From Plasmopara viticola (taxonomy: Eukaryota; Oomycota; Peronosporomycetes; Peronosporales; Peronosporaceae): a DNA stretch of 64,000 nt. The notes beneath the pieces are model-generated. The model was given only the letters and a program-made list of their open reading frames with translations, searched no databases and was not told where the DNA came from. A program made the position numbers and the translations under genes. Location: contig MBPM02000007.1 of NCBI GenBank assembly GCA_001695595.3, positions 1,784,380-1,848,379 of the forward strand, read 5' to 3'. The stretch's first letter is position 1. Every line of letters begins with the position of its first letter. Below, in pieces: positions 10,425 to 21,040 of the stretch.

Positions 10425-10729
10425 TCATTTACACCAATATCACTCAAGCTTTAGAAACGCGACTTTTATATAGCGACATTGTATTTCAGTTTATGCACTA
10501 CAATATGCCGTAGCTAGTTGCCAGCTCAGCAATTGAAAGCCCCGCATCACTTGTTCACAACTATATGCTTGAGAAGGCTTCCTTTTGATCGTGGCGAAAA
10601 TTAGTTAATATATGGGACCTGCTTCGAAAAGTTCAAATTATATTACCACAAAGTGCGATCCGAGTATAAATTACAAACAACATATAGCATCAACGACCAT
10701 TGCTTTCTTTGTTTTGCGAAAATAATCCG

Positions 10730-10814
10730 TGGTATCTGTGGGGTTTGAACCACGCAGACTGGCATGTCTAGCGGATCTTAAGTCCGCCCCCTTAGACCAC
10801 TCGGGCAAGATACC
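10730..10814 (-). pseudogene. tRNA-Leu(UAA), A class, one-base T-stem deletion
   Basis: This 85-nt copy has a shortened 5' T-stem strand (GTGG); it is otherwise intact. Confidence 0.62.
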
Positions 10815-11150
10815 TCGCTTAAGTCTGTATCACTCAATTTCAAAATCGCACCTATTATATAGCGACATTGTATTTCAGTTTATGCACTACAATATGCCGT
10901 AACTGGTTGTCAGCTCAGCAATTAAAAGCTCGCACCACTATATCACAACAATATGCTTGCCAAGCCTTCCCTTTGACCGTGCTGATAACTTATTATTCTA
11001 TGGGACCTGCTTCGGCGAACTTAATATATATTACATCAAAGTGCGACGAGCACAAATTACCAAAAGCATATAGCAGCAACGACAATAGCTTTTTTGTTTT
11101 GCGATAAATAATCGTGTGCTGCGAACACTTGAACGATGACAAGTACGATG

Positions 11151-11237
11151 TGGTAGTTGCGGGGTTTGAACTCACGCAGACTGGGCATGTCTAGCGGATC
11201 TTAAGTCCGCCCCCTTAGACCACTCGGGCAAGATACC
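11151..11237 (-). pseudogene. tRNA-Leu-like, B class
   Basis: This 87-nt copy has 3' acceptor strand AACTACC and A73. Confidence 0.7.
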
Positions 11238-11541
11238 TCATTTACGCCAATATCACTCAAGCTTTAGAAACGCGACTTTTATATAGCGACATTGTATTTC
11301 AGTTTATGCACTACAATATGCCGTAGCTAGTTGCCAGCTCAGCAATTGAAAGCCCCGCATCACTTGTTCACAACTATATGCTTGAGAAGGCTTCCTTTTG
11401 ATCGTGGCGAAAATTAGTTAATATATGGGACCTGCTTCAAAAGTTCAAATTATATTACCACAAAGTGCGATCCGAGTATAAATTACAAACAACATATAGC
11501 AGCAACGACCATTGCTTTCTTTGTTCTGCGAAAATAATCCG

Positions 11542-11626
11542 TGGTATCTGTGGGGTTTGAACCCACGCAGACTGGCATGTCTAGCGGATCTTAAGTCCGC
11601 CCCTTAGACCACTCGGGCAAGATACC
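11542..11626 (-). tRNA. tRNA-Leu-TAA: tRNA-Leu (anticodon UAA), one G short
   Basis: This 85-nt copy has four instead of five G between the D loop and the anticodon stem; the other arms are intact. It may or may not fold normally. Confidence 0.65.
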
Positions 11627-11963
11627 TCGCTTAAGTCTGTATCACTCAATTTTCAAAATCGCACCTATTATATAGCAACATTGTATTTCAGTTTATGCAC
11701 TACCATATGCCGTAACTGGTTGTCAGCTCAGCAATTGAAAGCCCGCACCACTATATCACAACACTATGCTTAAGAAGCTTTCTTTTGACCGTGCTGACGA
11801 CTTAGATACTCTATGGGACCTGCTTCGGCGAACTTAATATATATTACATCAAAGTGCGACGAGCACAAATTACCAAAAGCATATAGCAGCAACGACAATA
11901 GGTTTTTTGTTTTGCGATAAATAATCGTGTGCTGCGAACACTTGAACGATGACAAGTACGATG

Positions 11964-12050
11964 TGGTAGTTGCGGGGTTTGAACTCACGCAGACTGGGAA
12001 TGTCTAGCGGATCTTAAGTCCGCCCCCTTAGACCACTCGGGCAAGATACC
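11964..12050 (-). pseudogene. tRNA-Leu-like, B class
   Basis: This 87-nt copy has 3' acceptor strand AACTACC and variable arm CATTCCCAGTCT. Confidence 0.7.
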
Positions 12051-12149
12051 TTATTTCGCCAATATCACTCAAGCTTTAAGAACGCGACTTTAGATAGCGA
12101 CATTGTATTTCAGTTTATGCACTACAATATGCCGTAGCTAGTTGCCAGC

Positions 12150-12361
12150 TCAGCAATTGAAAGCCGCATCACTTTCACAACTATATGCTTGAGAAGGCTT
12201 CCTTTTGATCGTGCGAAAATTAGTTATATGGGACCTGCTTCGGAACTCAATATATATTACCACAAAGTGCGATCGAGTATAAATTACAAAACATATAGCA
12301 GCAACGACCATAGCTTTTTTGTTTTGCGAAAATAATCGTGTGCTGCGTGAACGATATACTG
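12150..12361. repeat. Compressed mosaic spacer
   Basis: This spacer switches several times between A-like and B-like motifs and carries many short deletions, so the unit is shorter than normal. It reads like an average of the two classes, which could reflect recombination or a collapsed assembly consensus. Confidence 0.6.
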
Positions 12362-12447
12362 TGGTAATTGCGGATTTGAACTCACGCAGACTGGGCATGT
12401 CTAGCTGATCTTAAGTCCGCCCCCTTAGACCACTCGGGCAAAATACC
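12362..12447 (-). pseudogene. tRNA-Leu-like, hybrid unit
   Basis: This 86-nt B-type tRNA body sits where an A locus is expected. The anticodon stem is mismatched (GCGGA with TCAGC), and the 5' end has a TTTT run. Confidence 0.65.
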
Positions 12448-12789
12448 TCGCTTACGTCTATATCACTCAAGCTTTAAAATCGCACCTATTATATAGCGAC
12501 ATTGTATTTCAGTTTATGCACTACAATATGCCGTAACTGGTTGTCAGCTCAGCAATTGAAAGCCGCACCACTATATCACAACATATGCTTGAGAAGCCTT
12601 CTTTTGACCGTGCTGACGACTTAGATATTCTATGGGACCTGCTTCGGCGAACTCAATATATATTACATCAAAGTGCGATACGAGCACAAATTACCAAAAG
12701 CATATAGCATAGCAGCAACGACAATAGCTTTTTTGTTTTGCGACAGAAATTCGTGTGCTGCGAACACTTGAACGATGACAAGTACGATG

Positions 12790-12875
12790 TGGTACTTGCG
12801 GATTTGAACTCACGCAGACTGGACATGTCTAGCGGATCTTAAGTCCGCCCCCTTAGACCACTCGGGCAAGATACC
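12790..12875 (-). pseudogene. tRNA-Leu-like, B class
   Basis: This 86-nt copy has 3' acceptor strand AAGTACC, leaving one mismatch and one G-U pair. Confidence 0.68.
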
Positions 12876-13179
12876 TTATTTCGCCAATATCACTCAAGCT
12901 TTAAAAACGCGACTTTCATATAGCGACATTGTATTTCAGTTTATGCACTACAATATGCCGTAGCTAGTTGCCAGCTCAGCAATTGAAAGCCCCGCATCAC
13001 TTGTTCACAACTATATGCTTGAGAAGGCTTCCTTTTGATCGTGGCGAAAATTAGTTAATATATGGGACCTGCTTCAAAGATTTCAAATTATATTACCACA
13101 AAGTGCGATCCGAGTATAAATTACAAACAACATATAGCAGCAACGACCATTGCTTTCTTCGTTTTGCGAAAATAATCCG

Positions 13180-13265
13180 TGGTATCTGTGGGGTTTGAAC
13201 CCACGCAGACTGGCATGTCTAGCGGATCTTAAGTCCGCCCCCTTAGACCACTCGGGCAAGATACC
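13180..13265 (-). tRNA. tRNA-Leu-TAA: tRNA-Leu (anticodon UAA)
   Basis: This intact 86-nt copy belongs to a unit shared with 20139 and 30709, marked by aaagatttcaaatt downstream of the tRNA. Confidence 0.9.
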
Positions 13266-13603
13266 TCGCTTAAGTCTGTATCACTCAATTTTCAAAATCG
13301 CACCTATTATATAGCGACATTGTATTTCAGTTTATGCACTACCATATGCCGTAACTGGTTGTCAGCTCAGCAATTGAAAGCCCGCACCACCATATCACAT
13401 CATTATGCTTAAGAAGCCTTTCTTTTGACCGTGCTGACAACTTAGATATTCTATGGGACCTGCTTCGGCGAACTTAATATATATTACATCAAAGTGCGAC
13501 GAGCACAAATTACCAAAAGCATATAGCAGCAACGACAATAGCTTTTTTGTTTTGCGACAAAAATTCGTGTGCTGCGAACACTTGAACGATGACAAGTACG
13601 ATG

Positions 13604-13690
13604 CGGTAATTGCGGGGTTTGAACTCACGCAGACTGGGCATGTCTAGCGGATCTTAAGTCCGCCCCCCTAGACCACTCGGGCAAGATACC
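13604..13690 (-). pseudogene. tRNA-Leu-like, B class, G73
   Basis: This 87-nt copy is the first in the window with discriminator G instead of A. Confidence 0.7.
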
Positions 13691-13979
13691 TCATTTACAC
13701 CAATATCACTTAAGCTTTAGAAAAGACATTGTATTTCAGTTTATGCACTACAATATGCCGTAGCTAGTTGCCAGCTCAGCAATTGAAAGCCCCGCATCAC
13801 TTGTTCACAACTATATGCTTGAGAAGGCTTCCTTTTGATCGTGGCGAAAATTAGTTAATATATGGGACTTGCTTCAAAAAGTTCAAATTATATTACCACA
13901 AAGTGCGATCCGAGTATAAATTACAAACAACATATAGCAGCAACGACCATTGCTTTCTTCGTTTTGCGAAAATAATCCG

Positions 13980-14065
13980 TGGTATCTGTGGGGTTTGAAC
14001 CCACGCAGACTGGCATGTCTAGCGGATCTTAAGTCCGCCCCCTTAGACCACTCGGGCAAGATACC
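13980..14065 (-). tRNA. tRNA-Leu-TAA: tRNA-Leu (anticodon UAA)
   Basis: This is an intact 86-nt copy; the spacer upstream of it (about 14130-14216) is scrambled. Confidence 0.88.
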
Positions 14066-14125
14066 TTGCTTAAGTCTGTATCACTCAATTTTCAAAATCG
14101 CACCTATTATATAGCGACATTGTAT

Positions 14126-14220
14126 TTCAGTTCACGCATGCCGTAACTCAGCTCATAATGAAAGCCCGCACCACCATATCACGTTATGCTTAAGAGCTCA
14201 GCAATTGAAAGCCCGCACCA
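14126..14220. repeat. Local rearranged duplication in spacer
   Basis: The motif agcccgcaccaccatatcac occurs twice about 50 bp apart, and the first copy is preceded by a shortened upstream block in which the TATA-distal flank is broken up. Confidence 0.7.
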
Positions 14221-14434
14221 CCATATCACATCATTATGCTTAAGAAGCCTTTCTTTTGACCGTGCTGACAACTTAGATATTCTATGGGACCTGCTTCGGC
14301 GAACCTAATATATATTACATCAAAGTGCGACGAGCACAAATTACCAAAAGCATATAGCAGCAACGACAATAGCTTTTTTGTTTTGCGACAAAAATTCGTG
14401 TGCTGCGAACACTTGAACGATGACAAGTACGATG

Positions 14435-14521
14435 CGGTAATTGCGGGGTTTGAACTCACGCAGACTGGGCATGTCTAGCGGATCTTAAGTCCGCCCCCTT
14501 AGACCACTCGGGCAAGATACC
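14435..14521 (-). pseudogene. tRNA-Leu-like, B class, G73
   Basis: This 87-nt copy is the first unit of the duplicated 7-unit block. Confidence 0.7.
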
Positions 14522-14826
14522 TCGCTTAAGTCTGTATCACTCAATTTTCAAAATCGCACCTATTATATAGCGACATTGTATTTCAGTTTATGCACTACCA
14601 TATGCCGTAACTGGTTGTCAGCTCAGCAATTGAAAGCCCCGCATCACTTGTTCACAACTATATGCTTGAGAAGGCTTCCTTTTGATCGTGGCGAAAATTA
14701 GTTAATATATGGGACTTGCTTCAAAAAGTTCAAATTATATTACCACAAAGTGCGATCCGAGTATAAATTACAAACAACATATAGCAGCAACGACCATTGC
14801 TTTCTTCGTTTTGCGAAAATAATCCG

Positions 14827-14913
14827 TGGTATCTGTGGGGTTTGAACCCACGCAGATTGGACATGTCTAGCGGATCTTAAGTCCGCCCCCTTAGACCACT
14901 CGGGCAAGATACC
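14827..14913 (-). tRNA. tRNA-Leu-TAA: tRNA-Leu (anticodon UAA), variable-arm variant
   Basis: This 87-nt copy has intact acceptor, D, anticodon and T arms; the variable arm reads CATGTCCAATCT and pairs less well. Confidence 0.75.
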
Positions 14914-15251
14914 TCGTTTACGCCAATATCACTCATGCTTTAGAAACGCGACTTTTATATAGCGACATTGTATTTTAGTTTATGCACTACAATATGCCGT
15001 AGCTAGTTGCCAGCTCAGCAATTGAAAGCCCGCACCACCATATCACAACACCATGCTTAAGAAGCCTTTCTTTTGACCGTGTTGACAACTTAGATATTCT
15101 ATGGGACCTGCTTCGGCGAACTTAATATATATTACATCAAAGTGCGACGAGCACAAATTGCCAAAAGCATATAGCAGCAACGACAATAGCTTTTTTGTTT
15201 TGCGATAAATAATCGTGTGCTGCGAACACTTGAACGATGACAAGTACGATG

Positions 15252-15338
15252 CGGTAATTGAGGGGTTTGAACTCACGCAGACTGGGCATGTCTAGCGGAT
15301 CTAAAGTCCGCCCCCTTAGACCACTCGGGCAAGATACA
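15252..15338 (-). pseudogene. tRNA-Leu-like, B class, anticodon UUA, G73
   Basis: The anticodon loop CTTTAGA gives UUA, which would read the stop codon UAA. The first base is T instead of G, and the acceptor stem is broken. Confidence 0.7.
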
Positions 15339-15643
15339 TCATTTAAGCCAATATCACTCAAGCTTTAAAAACGCGACTTCTATATAGCGACATTGTATTT
15401 TAGTTTATGCACAACAATATGCCGTAGCTAGTTGCCAGCTCAGCAATTGAAAGCCCCGCATCACTTGTTCACAACTATATGCTTGAGAAGGCTTCCTTTT
15501 GATCGTGGCGATAATTAGTTAATATATGGGACCTGCTTCAAAAATTTCAAATTATATTACCACAAAGTGCGATCCGAGTATAAATTACAAACAACATATA
15601 GCAGCAACGACCATTGCTTTCTTCGTTTTGCGAAAATCTTCCG

Positions 15644-15729
15644 TGGTATCTGTGGGGTTTGAACCCACGCAGACTGGCATGTCTAGCGAATCTTAAGTCC
15701 GCCCCCTTAGACCACTCGGGCAAGATACC
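15644..15729 (-). tRNA. tRNA-Leu-TAA: tRNA-Leu (anticodon UAA)
   Basis: This 86-nt copy has a G-U pair in the anticodon stem (GCGGA/TTCGC); the rest is intact, followed by GGAAGATTTTCG. Confidence 0.82.
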
Positions 15730-16066
15730 TCGCTTAAGTCTGTATCACTCAATTTTCAAAATCGCACCTATTATATAGCGACATTGTATTTCAGTTTATG
15801 CACTACCATATGCCGTAACTGGTTGTCAGCTCAGCAATTGAAAGCCCGCACCACCATATCACATCATTATGCTAAGAAGCCTTTCTTTTGACCGTGCTGA
15901 CAACTTAGATATTCTATGGGACCTGCTTCGGCGAACTTAATATATATTACATCAAAGTGCGACGAGCACAAATTACCAAAAGCATATAGCAGCAACGACA
16001 ATAGCTTTTTTGTTTTGCGACAAAAATTCGTGTGCTGCGAACACTTGAACGATGACAAGTACGATG

Positions 16067-16153
16067 TGGTAATTGCGGGGTTTGAACTCACGCAGACTGG
16101 GCATGTCTAGCGGATCTTAAGTCCGCCCCCTTAGACCACTCGGGCAAGATACC
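16067..16153 (-). pseudogene. tRNA-Leu-like, B class
   Basis: This 87-nt copy has A73 and two acceptor mismatches. Confidence 0.7.
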
Positions 16154-16458
16154 TCATTTACGCCAATATCACTCAAGCTTTAGAAACGCGACTTTTATAT
16201 AGCGACATTGTATTTCAGTTTATGCACTACAATATGCCGTAGCTAGTTGCCAGCTCAGCAATTGAAAGCCCCGCATCACTTCTTCACAACTATATGCTTG
16301 AAAAGGCTTCCTTTTGATCGTGGCGAAAATTAGTTAATATATGGGACCTGCTCCAAAGAGTTCAGATTATATTACCACAAAGTGCGATCCGAGTATAAAT
16401 TACAAACAACATATAGCAGCAACGACCATTGCTTTCTTTAATTTGCGAAAATAATCCG

Positions 16459-16544
16459 TGGTATCTGTGGGGTTTGAACCCACGCAGACTGGCATGTCTA
16501 GCGGATCTTAAGTCCGCCCCCTTAGACCACTCGGGCAAGATACC
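16459..16544 (-). tRNA. tRNA-Leu-TAA: tRNA-Leu (anticodon UAA)
   Basis: This is an intact 86-nt copy. Confidence 0.9.
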
Positions 16545-16881
16545 TCGCTTAAGTCTGTATCACTCAATTTTCAAAATCGCACCTATTATATAGCAACATT
16601 GTATTTCAGTTTATGCACTACAATATGCCGTAACTTGTTGTCAGCTCAGCAATTAAAAGCTCGCACCACTATATCACAACAATATGCTTGAGAAGCCTTC
16701 CCTTTGACCGTGCTGATAACTTATTATTCTATGGGACCTGCTTCGGCGAGCTTAATATATATTACATCAAAGTGCGACGAGCACAAATTACCAAAAGCAT
16801 ATAGCAGCAACGACAATAGCTTTTTTGTTTTGCGATAAATAATCGTGTGCTGCGAACACTTGAACGATGACAAGTACGATG

Positions 16882-16968
16882 TGGTAGTTGCGGGGTTTGA
16901 ACTCACGCAGACTGGGAATGTCTAGCGGATCTTAAGTCCGCCCCCTTAGACCACTCGGGCAAGATACC
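16882..16968 (-). pseudogene. tRNA-Leu-like, B class
   Basis: This 87-nt copy has 3' acceptor strand AACTACC; the next locus is again B (17306), at the duplication joint. Confidence 0.7.
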
Positions 16969-17305
16969 TTATTTCGCCAATATCACTCAAGCTTTAAAAA
17001 CGCGACTTTATATAGCGACATTGTATTTCAGTTTATGCACTACAATATGCCGTAGCTAGTTGCCAGCTCAGCAATTGAAAGCCCCGCATCACTTGTTCAC
17101 AACTATATGCTTGAGAAGGCTTCCTTTTGATCGTGCTGACAACTTAGATATTCTATGGGACCTGCTTCGGCGAACCTAATATATATTACATCAAAGTGCG
17201 ACGAGCACAAATTACCAAAAGCATATAGCAGCAACGACAATAGCTTTTTTGTTTTGCGACAAAAATTCGTGTGCTGCGAACACTTGAACGATGACAAGTA
17301 CGATG

Positions 17306-17392
17306 CGGTAATTGCGGGGTTTGAACTCACGCAGACTGGGCATGTCTAGCGGATCTTAAGTCCGCCCCCTTAGACCACTCGGGCAAGATACC
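17306..17392 (-). pseudogene. tRNA-Leu-like, B class, G73
   Basis: This 87-nt copy sits directly after the A/B spacer joint at about 17120-17140. Confidence 0.7.
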
Positions 17393-17697
17393 TCGCTTAA
17401 GTCTGTATCACTCAATTTTCAAAATCGCACCTATTATATAGCGACATTGTATTTCAGTTTATGCACTACCATATGCCGTAACTGGTTGTCAGCTCAGCAA
17501 TTGAAAGCCCCGCATCACTTGTTCACAACTATATGCTTGAGAAGGCTTCCTTTTGATCGTGGCGAAAATTAGTTAATATATGGGACTTGCTTCAAAAAGT
17601 TCAAATTATATTACCACAAAGTGCGATCCGAGTATAAATTACAAACAACATATAGCAGCAACGACCATTGCTTTCTTCGTTTTGCGAAAATAATCCG

Positions 17698-17784
17698 TGG
17701 TATCTGTGGGGTTTGAACCCACGCAGATTGGACATGTCTAGCGGATCTAAAGTCCGCCCCCTTAGACCACTCGGGCAAGATACC
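17698..17784 (-). tRNA. Near-intact tRNA-Leu body, anticodon UUA (UAA-stop reader)
   Basis: Acceptor, D, anticodon and T stems all pair and A73 is kept, but the anticodon loop is CTTTAGA, giving UUA at 17748-17750. Such a tRNA would pair with the stop codon UAA. The variable arm is the CATGTCCAATCT form, and a TTTT run follows. It derives from a UAA-anticodon copy (compare 14827) by a single A to T change. Whether it is expressed or charged cannot be told from sequence. Confidence 0.72.
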
Positions 17785-18122
17785 TCGTTTACGCCAATAT
17801 CACTCATGCTTTAGAAACGCGACTTTTATATAGCGACATTGTATTTTAGTTTATGCACTACAATATGCCGTAGCTAGTTGCCAGCTCAGCAATTGAAAGC
17901 CCGCACCACCATATCACAACACCATGCTTAAGAAGCCTTTCTTTTGACCGTGTTGACAACTTAGATATTCTATGGGACCTGCTTCGGCGAACTTAATATA
18001 TATTACATCAAAGTGCGACGAGCACAAATTACCAAAAGCATATAGCAGCAACGACAATAGCTTTTTTGTTTTGCGATAAATAATCGTGTGCTGCGAACAC
18101 TTGAACGATGACAAGTACGATG

Positions 18123-18209
18123 CGGTAATTGAGGGGTTTGAACTCACGCAGACTGGGCATGTCTAGCGGATCTTAAGTCCGCCCCCTTAGACCACTCGGG
18201 CAAGATACC
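18123..18209 (-). pseudogene. tRNA-Leu-like, B class, G73
   Basis: This 87-nt counterpart of 15252 keeps the UAA anticodon and an ordinary 5' end. Confidence 0.7.
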
Positions 18210-18514
18210 TCATTTAAGCCAATATCACTCAAGCTTTAGAAAGGCGACTTCTATATAGCGACATTGTATTTTAGTTTATGCACTACAATATGCCGTAGCT
18301 AGTTGCCAGCTCAGCAATTGAAAGCCCCGCATCACTTGTTCACAACTATATGCTTGAGAAGGCTTCCTTTTGATCGTGGCGAAAATTAGTTAATATATGG
18401 GACCTGCTTCAAAAATTTCAAATTATATTACCACAAAGTGCGATCCGAGTATAAATTACAAACAACATATAGCAGCAACGACCATTGCTTTCTTCGTTTT
18501 GCGAAAATCTTCCG

Positions 18515-18600
18515 TGGTATCTGTGGGGTTTGAACCCACGCAGACTGGCATGTCTAGCGGATCTTAAGTCCGCCCCCTTAGACCACTCGGGCAAGATACC
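18515..18600 (-). tRNA. tRNA-Leu-TAA: tRNA-Leu (anticodon UAA)
   Basis: This intact 86-nt copy is the counterpart of 15644, without its G-U pair. Confidence 0.9.
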
Positions 18601-18937
18601 TCGCTTAAGTCTGTATCACTCAATTTTCAAAATCGCACCTATTATATAGCGACATTGTATTTCAGTTTATGCACTACAATATGCCGTAACTGGTTGTCAG
18701 CTCAGCAATTGAAAGCCCGCACCACCATATCACATCATTATGCTAAGAAGCCTTTCTTTTGACCGTGCTGACAACTTAGATATTCTATGGGACCTGCTTC
18801 GGCGAACTTAATATATATTACATCAAAGTGCGACGAGCACAAATTACCAAAAGCATATAGCAGCAACGACAATAGCTTTTTTGTTTTGCGACAAAAATTC
18901 GTGTGCTGCGAACACTTGAACGATGACAAGTACGATG

Positions 18938-19024
18938 TGGTAATTGCGGGGTTTGAACTCACGCAGACTGGGCATGTCTAGCGGATCTTAAGTCCGCCCC
19001 CTTAGACCACTCGGGCAAGATACC
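18938..19024 (-). pseudogene. tRNA-Leu-like, B class
   Basis: This 87-nt copy has A73 and is the counterpart of 16067. Confidence 0.7.
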
Positions 19025-19326
19025 TCATTTACGCCAATATCACTCAAGCTTTAGAAACGCGACTTTTATATAGCGACATTGTATTTCAGTTTATGCACTA
19101 CAATATGCCGTAGCTAGTTGCCAGCTCAGCAATTGAAAGCCCCGCATCACTTGTTCACAACTATATGCTTGAAAGGCTTCCTTTTGATCGTGGCGAAAAT
19201 TAGTTAATATATGGGACCTGCTTCAAAGAGTTCAAATTATATTACCACAAAGTGCGATCCGAGTATAAATTACAAACAACATATAGCAGCAACGACCATT
19301 GCTTTCTTTTTTGCGAAAATAATCCG

Positions 19327-19412
19327 TGGTATCTGTGGGGTTTGAACCCACGCAGACTGGCATGTCTAGCGGATCTTAAGTCCGCCCCCTTAGACCACTC
19401 GGGCAAGATACC
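19327..19412 (-). tRNA. tRNA-Leu-TAA: tRNA-Leu (anticodon UAA)
   Basis: This is an intact 86-nt copy. Confidence 0.9.
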
Positions 19413-19748
19413 TCGCTTAAGTCTGTATCACTCAATTTTCAAAATCGCACCTATTATATAGCACATTGTATTTCAGTTTATGCACTACAATATGCCGTAA
19501 CTTGTTGTCAGCTCAGCAATTAAAAGCTCGCACCACTATATCACAACAATATGCTTGAGAAGCCTTCCCTTTGACCGTGCTGATAACTTATTATTCTATG
19601 GGACCTGCTTCGGCGAGCTTAATATATATTACATCAAAGTGCGACGAGCACAAATTACCAAAAGCATATAGCAGCAACGACAATAGCTTTTTTGTTTTGC
19701 GATAAATAATCGTGTGCTGCGAACACTTGAACGATGACAAGTACGATG

Positions 19749-19834
19749 TGGTAGTTGCGGGGTTTGAACTCACGCAGACTGGCATGTCTAGCGGATCTTA
19801 AGTCCGCCCCCTTAGACCACTCGGGCAAGATACC
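19749..19834 (-). pseudogene. tRNA-Leu-like, B class
   Basis: This 86-nt copy has 3' acceptor strand AACTACC and a shorter variable arm. Confidence 0.7.
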
Positions 19835-20138
19835 TTATTTCGCCAATATCACTCAAGCTTTAAAAACGCGACTTTCATATAGCGACATTGTATTTCAGTT
19901 TATGCACTACAATATGCCGTAGCTAGTTGCCAGCTCAGCAATTGAAAGCCCCGCATCACTTGTTCACAACTATATGCTTGAGAAGGCTTCCTTTTGATCG
20001 TGGCGAAAATTAGTTAATATATGGGACCTGCTTCAAAGATTTCAAATTATATTACCACAAAGTGCGATCCGAGTATAAATTACAAACAACATATAGCAGC
20101 AACGACCATTGCTTTCTTCGTTTTGCGAAAATAATCCG

Positions 20139-20224
20139 TGGTATCTGTGGGGTTTGAACCCACGCAGACTGGCATGTCTAGCGGATCTTAAGTCCGCCCC
20201 CTTAGACCACTCGGGCAAGATACC
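20139..20224 (-). tRNA. tRNA-Leu-TAA: tRNA-Leu (anticodon UAA)
   Basis: This intact 86-nt copy lies in the unit shared with 13180 (offset 6959 bp). Confidence 0.9.
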
Positions 20225-20562
20225 TCGCTTAAGTCTGTATCACTCAATTTTCAAAATCGCACCTATTATATAGCGACATTGTATTTCAGTTTATGCACTA
20301 CCATATGCCGTAACTGGTTGTCAGCTCAGCAATTGAAAGCCCGCACCACCATATCACATCATTATGCTTAAGAAGCCTTTCTTTTGACCGTGCTGACAAC
20401 TTAGATATTCTATGGGACCTGCTTCGGCGAACTTAATATATATTACATCAAAGTGCGACGAGCACAAATTACCAAAAGCATATAGCAGCAACGACAATAG
20501 CTTTTTTGTTTTGCGACAAAAATTCGTGTGCTGCGAACACTTGAACGATGACAAGTACGATG

Positions 20563-20649
20563 CGGTAATTGCGGGGTTTGAACTCACGCAGACTGGGCAT
20601 GTCTAGCGGATCTTAAGTCCGCCCCCTTAGACCACTCGGGCAAGATACC
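20563..20649 (-). pseudogene. tRNA-Leu-like, B class, G73
   Basis: This 87-nt copy is the counterpart of 13604. Confidence 0.7.
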
Positions 20650-20953
20650 TCATTTAAGCCAATATCACTCAGGCTTTAGAAAGGCGACTTCTATATAGCG
20701 ACATTGTATTTTAGTTTATGCACTACAATATGCCGTAGCTAGTTGCCAGCTCAGCAATTGAAAGCCCCGCATCACTTGTTCACAACTATATGCTTGAGAA
20801 GGCTTCCTTTTGATCGTGGCGAAAATTAGTTAATATATGGGACTGCTTCAAAAAGTTCAAATTATATTACCACAAAGTGCGATCCGAGTATAAATTACAA
20901 ACAACATATAGCAGCAACGACCATTGCTTTCTTCGTTTTGCGAAAATAATCCG

Positions 20954-21040
20954 TGGTATCTGTGGGGTTTGAACCCACGCAGATTGGACATGTCTAGCGG
21001 ATCTTAAGTCCGCCCCCTTAGACCACTCGGGCAAGATACC
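20954..21040 (-). tRNA. tRNA-Leu-TAA: tRNA-Leu (anticodon UAA), variable-arm variant
   Basis: This 87-nt copy carries the CATGTCCAATCT variable arm. Confidence 0.75.

Larger units (their letters stand above)
4630..12050 (-). repeat. 7-unit (about 2.85 kb) higher-order repeat
   Basis: The unit order B-A-B-A-B-A-B occurs at 4630-7156 and again at 7474-9999; a third block starts at 10338. Matching loci are offset by about 2844 bp (4630 to 7474, 5020 to 7866) and 2864 bp (7474 to 10338, 7866 to 10730). Because a block has an odd number of units, each joint places two B units side by side (7071/7474 and 9913/10338). Confidence 0.75.
14435..19834 (-). repeat. Tandem duplication of a 7-unit block
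   Basis: Loci at 14435, 14827, 15252, 15644, 16067, 16459 and 16882 recur at 17306, 17698, 18123, 18515, 18938, 19327 and 19749, at offsets of 2867-2871 bp. The joint is at about 17120-17140, where an A-class spacer runs directly into a B-class spacer, so two B loci (16882 and 17306) are adjacent. The copies at 15644 and 18515 share an unusual downstream flank (cgaaaatcttcc). Confidence 0.8.

Noticed and set aside
11542..11626. Calling copies with four instead of five G after the D loop pseudogenes
   Set aside because: The loss affects a G-run where alternative pairing of the D stem may be kept; I left them as tRNA with lower confidence (11542, 29095).
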